A stretch of DNA of 64,000 nt, from contig CAVWBQ010000014.1 in NCBI GenBank assembly GCA_963753225.1, positions 1-64,000 of the forward strand, read 5' to 3'. The first letter of the stretch is position 1. Each line of letters begins with the position of its first letter. Origin of the DNA: Palsa-504 sp963753225. Lineage in GTDB: Bacteria > Actinomycetota > Actinomycetes > Streptosporangiales > Streptosporangiaceae. The notes below the pieces were generated by a model. That model saw nothing but the letters and a program-made list of their open reading frames with translations, did not search any database and was not told where the DNA came from. A program made the translations under genes and the position numbers. This document shows positions 41,721-49,316 of the stretch, in pieces.

Positions 41721-42659
41721 TCACGTGGTTGATCCCGCATGCGGCATAGCGCCCTTGAAGACCTGCTGGTGATGCCAGGTCATGTACATGACATCCACCG
41801 CCGGCTGACGCGGTCGCGGTATCCGGAGCAGCTGAGCCGCGAGTGCGTCGACCGCCCTGCCAGCCTCGTTCCTTGCGACATACAGGCCGGACACGCAGAT
41901 CCGCCGGTCCTGGGTGATGCCCACGACACCCAGGTCGAACAGCACGTGGTGGAGCGCGCAGAGAGCCAGCGCGTTCGGTATCTCGTCCGGCCCTTCCTGG
42001 CTGTGCCAGCGGACGTGAGCCGCCTGGATCCCGACCGGGTAACGGCCGAGCGCACCATCGAATCCGCACATCGCGCACTGATAGGCGTAGGCGCGCAGGA
42101 CCTCTTCGGCGAACCCGCGACGCCGCAGGCGCGGGCGGCCAACCTGGGCTGTTCCGCCGCTTCCGGCCAGGTCGAGAGCCGGTACGTCGAGGTCGACCGC
42201 AGCACAGATCGGTTCGGCCAGGACCGGCGTGAAGTGGCGGTCCAGCAGCAGCCGATCGGCCGCGGCCAGCGTCCCCGGATCTGCCAGGAGCTGCTCCATC
42301 GAAGGGTGCAGGCGCCCCACCGCTCCCCGCTCCAGCAGCCAGCCACGACGTTCGGGTGCGTCCGGGGCGATTTCCGTTCCGGTCGCGTCCCGCAGATCCC
42401 ACATCTCGCGTTCCAGGTGGACGAACGGCATGGCCGCCCGCTGCCGGGCCGCGGCCGGACTGGCCACCGGCGGGCCGAAATCGTTGATCAGCTGGCTGAC
42501 TGGCTCCTCTGCCTGCCGGTAACTGGCCACGCTGCTGCCGGTCGCCGCGAACTGGCCGAACAGCCACAGCAGCAGGAGTGGCTTGTGCGGCACCCTGACC
42601 TGGCCGACACGCGCCTGCCGCAGTCCCCGCAGCCGCGCCAGCAACTCCTCACGAGTCAT
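41721..42659 (-). CDS. Phosphorothioated-DNA-binding restriction endonuclease (SBD-HNH, ScoMcrA-like)
   Basis: A 312-aa protein. The N-terminal sulfur-binding-domain signature VPHKPLLLLWLFGQ is at 23-36, with VSQLINDFGPP and MPFVHLEREMWDL following, as in the SBD of ScoMcrA-type enzymes. The C-terminal HNH has YQCAMCGFDG (CxxC), then AHVRWHSQEGPDEIPNALAL and CALHHVLFDLGV. ATG 42659 has AGGAGGGG upstream. Such type IV enzymes cut DNA carrying phosphorothioate (Dnd) modification. No dnd genes are seen here, as expected for a host that excludes modified DNA. It is divergent from the mrr gene. Confidence 0.87.
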   Translation of the reverse strand: MTREELLARLRGLRQARVGQVRVPHKPLLLLWLFGQFAATGSSVASYRQAEEPVSQLINDFGPPVASPAAARQRAAMPFVHLEREMWDLRDATGTEIAPDAPERRGWLLERGAVGRLHPSMEQLLADPGTLAAADRLLLDRHFTPVLAEPICAAVDLDVPALDLAGSGGTAQVGRPRLRRRGFAEEVLRAYAYQCAMCGFDGALGRYPVGIQAAHVRWHSQEGPDEIPNALALCALHHVLFDLGVVGITQDRRICVSGLYVARNEAGRAVDALAAQLLRIPRPRQPAVDVMYMTWHHQQVFKGAMPHAGSTT

Positions 42660-43366
42660 GGCGTACGCCCCTCCTGATACCCCTGAGATTCACCCGCTGC
42701 GCTGAGCATGTAGAACCGCTGACCGGATCCCACCATGATGGACCTGACAGCGAACTCATGAGCCAGCAGAACGGCGAAACCATGGCCGCAGCGGATTTGC
42801 CGCAACACCACGAGATGCTCTGGCCCGCCCTTCAGGCTGTGGCCGAGCTGGGCGGGTCAGCATCGATTGGCGAGATCGTCGAGACGGTCATCAAACGCGA
42901 AGGCTTTAGTAACGCCCAGCAGGCCGTGCTCCATAACAACGGGCCGGGGACCGAAATCCGATACAGGCTCGCGTGGGCACGCACGGACCTCAAGGGCATG
43001 GGCCTGTTGACCAATAGCACCCGCGGGGTGTGGGCGCTGACCGACGAAGGTACTGCTCTGATTACCGACCCTTCCACCACGGACGAGCAACGCCTGGCGC
43101 GGGTCCGCGAGAAATGGTCCGGCTACCTGGTCGAACTGCGAAACGCGCGGAAAGCCCGACCATCAGACGACGAAAGCAGGCCCGAGCCGGAAGAGCCGAC
43201 GGCCGAGCTCAGCTGGAAAGAGCAGCTGCTCGATCAGCTCATGAATATGCGGCCCGACGCCTTCGAGCGGCTGGCCAGGCGACTACTGCGCGAGGCCGAC
43301 TTTGACAGCGTCAAGGTAACCGGGCAAAGCGGCGACGGCGGAATCGACGGACACGGCGTCTACCGG

Positions 43367-44384
43367 GGGGATTATTCATTAATCACATTTCCGGATTTAC
43401 CCGCTCCGAAACTCCGGCGGTCGGCACGGCGGAAAGTTCTCCACAATTCCACAGGCAAAGATGAACGTTTGCTGAGAATGCCAGGAAACCCTGGACATGG
43501 CAACGGCCCCTCCTTTTAGATCCATGGTTGTCAAAGACCGAAAGGATCACAGGGAGGAACCGTTGGAGTACTATGCTCTCACAGGGCTGACCACCGGGCA
43601 ACTGCACAAGCTGAGCCTCCTGGTCATGCAGGAAATCGGCTCGCTGGTCAAGGCCGGCGCGAAAAAGCCGCCGGTGGCCGGACTGCTCGACTCCGTGGTC
43701 ATGGTCGTCATGCTGATGCGCCGCAATGGCACCCAGGCAGCCGCAGCTGCGCATTTCCATTGCAGCCAGCCGACCGTCAGCCGGCGCTGGGACCTGCTGC
43801 GCCCGGTCATCGGCAGGGTGCTCGCCCCATATGTCCTCGATCCCGTCCAGGTGCTCGGCCGCGAGGGAACTGCCCTGGTAGACGGAACGGTCTGCCCGGT
43901 ATGGGACTGGAGCGCGATCCCGGACCTGTACTCCGGGAAGGCAAAGTACACGGGAATGAACGTGCAGATCGCGTGCAATCTCAAAGGCGACGTGGCCGCT
44001 ATCGGACCGGTTCCCGTGCACGGCGCACGGCACGATGCGTACGCGTTCGAGGCCTCCGGCCTCAAGGAAATACTGGAGCAAGCCATAGCCTCAGGAGATA
44101 CTGGCGCCGACCTCGGCTACATCGGAGTCGACGGCATCGGGATCGTGCCGTTCAAGCGCCTCAGCGGAGCGGAGCTCCTGGACTGGCAGCGTGAATTCAA
44201 CACGATCTTCAGCAAGATCCGCGCCGCCGTCGAGCACGCCGTGGCAAAGGTGAAGACATGGCGGATGCTCAGCAGGGAAGGCGGCCGCTACCGCTGCCCG
44301 ATCGACAAGTTCGAGAGCATGCTCGCAGCAGTCACCGGACTGTTCTTCTTCGCCGAATACAGCAATGATTAATGAATTAGCCCC
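43367..44384. mobile_element. IS5-family insertion sequence, 1018 bp, with 3-bp target duplication
   Basis: The left end GGGGATTATTCATTAATCA and right end (read inward) GGGGCTAATTCATTAATCA are 19-bp inverted repeats with two mismatches. The flanking CGG is duplicated (43364-43366 and 44385-44387), and excising the unit plus one CGG restores the mrr reading frame. One transposase gene fills the element. Intact ends, intact transposase and clean duplication suggest a recent and possibly still mobile insertion. Confidence 0.9.
43497..44372 (+). CDS. IS5-family transposase (DDE_Tnp_4 type)
   Basis: A 291-aa frame from ATG 43497; a TTG at 43563 (LEYYALTGLTTGQ) with GGAGG 5-6 nt upstream is an equally good start, giving 269 aa. 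The N-terminal helical region has AAAAAHFHCSQPTVSRRWDL (HTH). The DDE core shows LVDGTVCPVWDW (first Asp), GADLGYIGVDGIGIVPFKR and a late Glu in KIRAAVEHAVAKVKTWRML. The stop lies 12 bp before the right inverted repeat, as usual for compact IS elements. Confidence 0.9.
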   Translation: MATAPPFRSMVVKDRKDHREEPLEYYALTGLTTGQLHKLSLLVMQEIGSLVKAGAKKPPVAGLLDSVVMVVMLMRRNGTQAAAAAHFHCSQPTVSRRWDLLRPVIGRVLAPYVLDPVQVLGREGTALVDGTVCPVWDWSAIPDLYSGKAKYTGMNVQIACNLKGDVAAIGPVPVHGARHDAYAFEASGLKEILEQAIASGDTGADLGYIGVDGIGIVPFKRLSGAELLDWQREFNTIFSKIRAAVEHAVAKVKTWRMLSREGGRYRCPIDKFESMLAAVTGLFFFAEYSND

Positions 44385-44689
44385 CGGCTGGGTTTGATGA
44401 GCTTCCCCGTCTTCTTCCAATGCAAGCGCTATCGCGGCAGCGTCGGCGCCGGCGCCGTCCGCGACTTCCGCGGCGCGATGGCTGGCCGGGGCGACAAAGG
44501 CTTGCTTATCACTACAGGATCGTTCACTGCGGATGCGAAGAAGGAGGCAACCCGTGACGGCGCCCCGCCGATCGACCTGATCGACGGCGACATCCTCTGT
44601 GAACTTCTCAAGCAATACGATCTCGGCGTCCAGACCGCTACCCGGACAGTCGAGGATGTCACCATCGACGGGGCCTTCTTCGAAGAGAT

Positions 44690-44850
44690 CTGATCCTGGA
44701 CGAGCCGACTGCGGCGCTCGACGCTAAGGCCGAGCATGGGCTCTACGCACGGATCGGGGAGCTGGTCGCGGATCGTTCGGTGCTGCTGATCTTGCACTGG
44801 TTCCCGACCGCGCGGCCCGCTGACCGGATCTACGGGCTGAACGAGGCGGA
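44690..44850 (+). pseudogene. ABC transporter ATPase C-terminal fragment
   Basis: Reads LILDEPTAALDAKAEHGLYA, then ELVADRSVLLILHWFPTARP and ADRIYGLNE, the Walker B / D-loop / H-loop end of an exporter ATPase; the switch His region (usually LLISHRFSTVR) is altered to LLILHWFPTAR. It starts 4 nt before the mrr stop. Nothing of the rest is present. The gap to 44975 holds nothing else. Confidence 0.65.
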
Positions 44851-44974
44851 CACGGCCTGGGGCGCCGGGGCCATGGCCGCGGCCTGCGGGAAGGATCTCT
44901 CATCGGTCGGCGGAGGACTGCTGGCGGTTGTGTTTGGCAACGCGTTGCTACACGCAACGACTTACCATCTAGGG

Positions 44975-45706
44975 ATGTCCGCTGACGCACACGAGATGCC
45001 GGGCATCTTTGTGCCAGCTGATGTCGCGGCGGACCTCGCCGATGCCAGCGCTGCCTGGCGCCGGGCGCTTAAGGAACTCCTCGGGGACAAGCAGCGCTTT
45101 GACTCGTGGCGGAAGCAGCGTTACGCCTTTGCGCACCGTGTCGGGACGCTGCTGACCGAGGCGCACCCGCCGACTCCTGCCGCGACCGGCCCGGCGCTCT
45201 ATGGCGTCTACCTCCCGGGAACCGGTCTCTGCTACGTGGGACAAACCCAGGAGGCCAGGCGAAGGCTGCGGGACCTTCCAATCGGGGAGAGTCATCATCT
45301 GGCCATGACCGCCCCGCCGGAGCTCTGGACGCGCGTTATCGTCGTCCAGTGGGCTGAACTGCTTGTTCGCGCGGCTGAACGGGAATGGGTTATCCCTGAC
45401 ATGAAGGCCTGCGGGCAAGCTCTTGAGTATCTCCTGCACTGCCATTTCCGCCCCACGATTAACTGCTACGCCCGGACTACCGACGGCCGCTATCGCGAGC
45501 GACCGCCCGAGAGAAGCAAATCGAAGGCCTCTGTTGGTGCCACTGCGTACCTGGATCTGTTCAAGATCGTGCTCGGAGTATGGTCGGAACTGGAGGCTGT
45601 TCCGGAACCGGCGTCCGGCGAATCCCGGATTGCGGATTACAGCCCGTTCGGACGGGTGGTCTTTCCTGTTGCGCTACTCGATAGCGGTGATTTTCGGCAA
45701 CCGTAA
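44975..45706 (+). CDS. GIY-YIG-domain protein
   Basis: 243 aa from ATG 44975 (MSADAHEMPGIFVPADVAAD). The central stretch ALYGVYLPGTGLCYVGQTQE then ARRRLRDL has the GIY-YIG shape (GVY, YVG, catalytic Arg in the following helix). WTRVIVVQWAELLVRAAERE supplies the Glu of the domain and FRPTINCYART the late Asn. An N-terminal helical region precedes it. It is probably a structure- or sequence-specific nuclease, perhaps a restriction enzyme given the neighbours. It lies in the same direction as mrr. Confidence 0.65.
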   Translation: MSADAHEMPGIFVPADVAADLADASAAWRRALKELLGDKQRFDSWRKQRYAFAHRVGTLLTEAHPPTPAATGPALYGVYLPGTGLCYVGQTQEARRRLRDLPIGESHHLAMTAPPELWTRVIVVQWAELLVRAAEREWVIPDMKACGQALEYLLHCHFRPTINCYARTTDGRYRERPPERSKSKASVGATAYLDLFKIVLGVWSELEAVPEPASGESRIADYSPFGRVVFPVALLDSGDFRQP

Positions 45707-45827
45707 GCTCTGCCCAGGCCAGGCCGACCATTTTGCCAGGACACTTGACGGCGGCTTCGCAGAAGATCTCCGGCGGGACTGGGGCGCCTACGCCATCGAC
45801 ATCAGCAGCCGCCTGGACACTGACCAG

Positions 45828-46207
45828 ATGCCAGGACTGCCCGAACTCGACATCGTCAGCGTCCGCCGCTGGTGCGAACAGCGCGTCCCCGAGCACATTC
45901 GGAACCAGGTCGGCGTCGAGTGCGACATCGAGCCTCGGCAGCTGACGATCGTTGAGTGCCGACCGCCCTGGCTCGAGGGCACCGGCCCGGAATGGACACG
46001 GTTCCCCATCGCCCGGCTCCACTACACGCAAGCCAACGCGATGGACGTCAGCGCGGGCCGCGAATACGCGCTGCACTCGGTCGCCGAACTGGCCCGCCGC
46101 GCCAAGAAAGCTGGCCACCTGCGCTGACCAGCTCGCAACCATCCCCCGACATCGACGACCTCCTGACGGAGATCGACCGCGACCCCACCGCGATGTTCTG
46201 GGGATAG
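45828..46207 (+). pseudogene. DUF3024 protein gene, internally disrupted
   Basis: Starts MPGLPELDIVSVRRWCEQRV, continues RNQVGVECDIEPRQLTIVEC and RPPWLEGTGPEWTRFPIARL, all typical of DUF3024. After LHYTQANAMD an unrelated stretch ends in a stop at 46127. The normal end (DIDDLLTEIDRDPTAMFWG) follows in another frame to 46207. So a segment was replaced and the frame lost. The function of DUF3024 is unknown. Confidence 0.65.
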
Positions 46208-46218
46208 TCGGCCCAGGC

Positions 46219-46552
46219 TGAAGGCCTGGCCGTCATCGACCTCCCCGACCCAAGTCCCGCCGACGGGCAGGTGCTGATCGCCACCGAGGCGATCGGCGTC
46301 GGCGGCGTCGACGCCGTGATCCGGAGCGGTGCCATCGCTGGCTATGGCTTCACCGAAGGTCACATCCTCGGCAGCGAGGTAGCGGGCACCATGACCGCAG
46401 TCGGTGATGGCGTCGACCAGTCATGGGCCGGCCGTCGCGTGTGGGCATTCACCGGCCTGGGCGGCGGCTACGTCGAGCAGGCGATCGCCCCGGTCGGGGA
46501 GATCCTCCCCCTCCAGGCGGCGTCCCGTGATAGCTCCGGGTTCGGTGCTTGA
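46219..46552 (+). pseudogene. N-terminal fragment of an MDR-type oxidoreductase
   Basis: EGLAVIDLPDPSPADGQVLI then GGVDAVIRSGAIAGYGFTEG and ILGSEVAGTMTAVGDGVDQS, the catalytic-domain start of quinone oxidoreductases. It stops being homologous around 46520, before the Rossmann fold, and abuts the convergent HNH gene. It is a different subtype from the broken copy at 182-1162. Confidence 0.65.
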
Positions 46553-47527
46553 TCAGGCGGCGAAGATATTGGCTCTGTGCCAGTCGAGATACTTGCGGCC
46601 CGGCAACTGGGCCTGGTCCGGGAGCAGAATAGTGTCGCGCAGCGGCGGGCGCCCGTAATACTGCCGGGTGAGAGGATCGGCGCGGACGGCGTCGGCGAGC
46701 GTGTCGGAGACGTGAACCTGGAGGCCAGCGTCCACGGTGAGCAGGCCGGTGTCGAAGGCTACGTCGTGGCTGGGGCAGGCGGCCAGGCCGTTGCGGAGGT
46801 CCATGCGCTCAGCGGAGGTGCTGTCCTTCCACGGCTTGATGTGCCCGGCTACGAGCATGCGCTTACGACCGAACGGTCCGGGGTTCAGCCCGCAGAACAC
46901 GCACCGCTCGCCGCAGTTGGCCAGAACGTTCAGCGCAAACACGTGCTGCCCGACCCTGGCCGCGGCCAGCAGGATGCGTTCGGTCTGCTGCTCGGTCCAG
47001 GTACCTTCGGCGGCGGCCTTGGCGATCTGGTCCTTGAAGGCGTTCTCCAGGGCCGAGGGGCCGAGCTCGTCCTGGCCGAGGAGGTCGAACTCGCCGTGGT
47101 GCTCGAGTCCGAGGAAATCGGGCAGGCGGTGCTGGTTTATGCCCTCGGCCCGGGCAGCGGTCAGCAGCGTGCGGTAGATGTGGGTGAAGTGCGCGGGCTC
47201 GTCGCGGAGCACGGCACCGGCCAGGATGTCGTGTTTGCCGCCGTGCGACCGGGAGCCGTCGAGGTTGGCCATCTTGGCCAGGATGCTGGAGGGCGGGCGG
47301 GAGAAGAGGCGGGCCAGGGAGGGGATCGGCTCGGGCGCCAGGTGCGCGGTGGAGCCGCCGAAGCGGCGGTGGTTGATCTGGAAAGAGACGGCCAGGCAGA
47401 GAAGGGTCTCGACGGGGAGGAAGACGGCCTGCCGGCCGGAAGAGACGGGATTCCGGAGTTTGAGGTCCCGGAATTGCTGGCGTGCCTGGCTGACCGTCAG
47501 ATCCAGGTAGTCGGCGAGTTCGGCCAC
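46553..47527 (-). CDS. HNH endonuclease
   Basis: 324 aa from GTG 47527 (MAELADYLDLTVSQARQQFR). The C-terminal HNH domain has CGERCVFCGLNPG (two CxxC-type Cys), LVAGHIKPWKDSTSAERMDL and RNGLAACPSHDVAFDTGLLT (His-Asn-His), as in restriction-like HNH enzymes. The N-terminal ~90 residues include a FGGSTAHLAPEPIPSLARLF motif shared with the fragment at 39638. No strong ribosome binding site precedes the GTG. The 350-bp gap upstream (47528-47877) shows no gene; it is AT-rich around 47690-47840 and probably carries the promoter of the glycosylase gene. Confidence 0.83.
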   Translation of the reverse strand: MAELADYLDLTVSQARQQFRDLKLRNPVSSGRQAVFLPVETLLCLAVSFQINHRRFGGSTAHLAPEPIPSLARLFSRPPSSILAKMANLDGSRSHGGKHDILAGAVLRDEPAHFTHIYRTLLTAARAEGINQHRLPDFLGLEHHGEFDLLGQDELGPSALENAFKDQIAKAAAEGTWTEQQTERILLAAARVGQHVFALNVLANCGERCVFCGLNPGPFGRKRMLVAGHIKPWKDSTSAERMDLRNGLAACPSHDVAFDTGLLTVDAGLQVHVSDTLADAVRADPLTRQYYGRPPLRDTILLPDQAQLPGRKYLDWHRANIFAA

Positions 47528-47877
47528 ATGAGGAGGTTACTCCGGCATGTCCTTTGCACGGAGAAGCTGCGCGGCAACCGAACGGCCGACCCGCACCTGG
47601 TGGTAGTGCCAGCGTGTTGAGGAGGTGCGCGGGCGTGTCCGGATGCCTACTCCCGCCTCAGGATTCCTTGACGACTGTATCGCAATCGCGCACAGATACT
47701 GTGAATAACTTAGGCGTATTCGCCATGACTATCGTCAACGACGAGTCAGCTGGAGAATGCTTAATCCAGCCATTTGAGCAGATTATGCCACAGGTTCGCA
47801 TACCTGTGCATGCTAACGCATTGGTAACCTATGGCATCACCTGAATACGGTGACATTCGGGAAGGCGGCGAGGAAAC

Positions 47878-49164
47878 GTGGACGTTGTCGAACTGATTAC
47901 CGTAAAGAAGCTAGGGCCGTTTAATTTCCGGTGGCCGAACGGCATTGAGGAGTTCGAGGATGGATGGTCATTTGACGCGCGTATCGCAGGCGTGCGATTT
48001 TCCGGCCGACACGGTATCGGCGCCCGCGAGGTCTACGGCAAGATGCGCGTTCACACGGTCACCTGGATTGGCGGCGAGGTCCAGGTCGAAGGCGTAGAGG
48101 CCGATGACTACCCCTCGAGCCAGGCTCTGATCAGCCGGCTCCGGCGCCCAGGCCGTGCCTTTGCCCATACGTGGGATCAGATCCAGGCTGGATACGACGG
48201 CTTCGAGATCGTGGAACACCGCCGCGAGATCGATGCTCCGTACAGCCCGCAGTGCCTGGCCGTCAAGATCCGCGAGGACGACCTCCCGCCCTGGGTATTG
48301 CACGCCTGGTTGCGCAGCCAGCTGCCGAGAAAGCAAGCCATCTCGCCGCAGCCGACACTACTGAGGGCACCCAAGCCGCCTCAGCTGCCGCCAGCTCCCT
48401 CTCCGGACTCGGAAGCTGTAGCGCAAGCGCTGCTAGCTCATGGCGCCGCGCTGGCCGCACAGCTGAAAAGCGGAGACATCACGTTCACCCCCGACCCTGC
48501 CGCGAACGCGCTCATCCGAGACGACCCTTTCGCGTTCCTCCTCGCGGTGATCTCCGACATGGGCATCCGCGCCGAACGGGCGTGGGCTCTGCCTTACGAG
48601 CTTCACCAGCGCCTCGGCTACCTCAGCCCAGCCGAGGTGGTCGCAAATCCCGACGCTGTCCGGAACGCGATCCAGCAGAAGCACAAACTGCACCGGTTCG
48701 TCAACACTGTGCCCGCGTGGCTGGTCGAGGCCGCGCAGATTGTCCTCAGCCGTTACGGCGGTGACGCCGCGAGGCTGTGGTCGGACCAGCCTACGGCTAC
48801 CGAGCTACGCCACCGGCTGGAGGCATTTCCGGGCATCGGGCAGAAGAAGGCAGCCATGGCTGCGGAGATTCTCGCCCGTGACCTCGGCAAGCCACTCCAG
48901 GACATGAGCGGGAGCGATGTCGCATACGACGTCCATGTGCGGCGAGTATTCCTCCGCAGCGGGCTGGCCGAGCACGACGAGGTAACTCACATGGTTGCGG
49001 TGGCACGAGCGCTCAACCCGGACCGCCCGGGAGCCCTCGATCTTCCGGCGTGGGACGTCGGGCGCCGGTGGTGCAGGCCAGTCAATCCCGATTGCCCGGA
49101 ATGCCCGCTTAACCGTGCCTGCCCCCGCATGATCGACAAGGCGTCATCGGTCCGGGGAGTCTGA
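47878..49164 (+). CDS. Endonuclease III-like DNA glycosylase/lyase with a novel N-terminal extension
   Basis: 428 aa from GTG 47878, with GAGGAAAC just upstream. The C-terminal ~220 residues are the HhH-GPD fold. The helix-hairpin-helix FPGIGQKKAAMAAEIL (about 316-331) carries the catalytic Lys, and VAYDVHVRRVFLRSGL the catalytic Asp. The [4Fe-4S] loop WCRPVNPDCPECPLNRAC has C-x6-C-x2-C-x5-C spacing. The N-terminal ~160 residues (GPFNFRWPNGIEEFEDGWSF, FSGRHGIGAREVYGKMRVHT) are not found in Nth, and a Pro-rich linker (LLRAPKPPQLPPAPSPDSEA) joins them. It would excise modified bases and nick DNA. It lies 152 bp before drmD in the same direction, so it may act with DISARM. Confidence 0.8.
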   Translation: MDVVELITVKKLGPFNFRWPNGIEEFEDGWSFDARIAGVRFSGRHGIGAREVYGKMRVHTVTWIGGEVQVEGVEADDYPSSQALISRLRRPGRAFAHTWDQIQAGYDGFEIVEHRREIDAPYSPQCLAVKIREDDLPPWVLHAWLRSQLPRKQAISPQPTLLRAPKPPQLPPAPSPDSEAVAQALLAHGAALAAQLKSGDITFTPDPAANALIRDDPFAFLLAVISDMGIRAERAWALPYELHQRLGYLSPAEVVANPDAVRNAIQQKHKLHRFVNTVPAWLVEAAQIVLSRYGGDAARLWSDQPTATELRHRLEAFPGIGQKKAAMAAEILARDLGKPLQDMSGSDVAYDVHVRRVFLRSGLAEHDEVTHMVAVARALNPDRPGALDLPAWDVGRRWCRPVNPDCPECPLNRACPRMIDKASSVRGV

Positions 49165-49316
49165 TAAACGGTGGTCCGCGAGAAGCGCCCAGCGTAGCGA
49201 TTCGCTCCTGACGATAACGGTATTTGCGCACTTCGGACCGTGGCGCATCCTCTCGTGACAAATGATTGACGGGGCAATAGGTTGCGTTGGGTGAGGAACG
49301 TGATGTGGGAGCACTG

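Larger units (their letters stand above)
42758..44693 (+). pseudogene. mrr: Mrr-type restriction endonuclease gene split by an IS5-family insertion
   Basis: The 5' part (to 43366) encodes the Mrr N-terminal winged-helix region (HHEMLWPALQAVAELGGSAS, RYRLAWARTDLKGMGLLTNS, GVWALTDEG) and the start of the catalytic domain (FERLARRLLREADFDSVKVT, GQSGDGGIDGHGVYR). The 3' part (44388-44693) continues exactly in frame with LGLMSFPVFFQCKRYRGSVG and ends FFEEI. Removing the IS and one CGG restores D...QxK and a complete protein of about 305 aa. Mrr enzymes cut methylated foreign DNA. The insertion must have inactivated it, probably recently since the two halves are undamaged. Confidence 0.9.

Noticed and set aside
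41721..42677. Open frame on the plus strand opposite the SBD-HNH gene
   Set aside because: Shadow; the minus strand carries the SBD and HNH motifs and a strong ribosome binding site.
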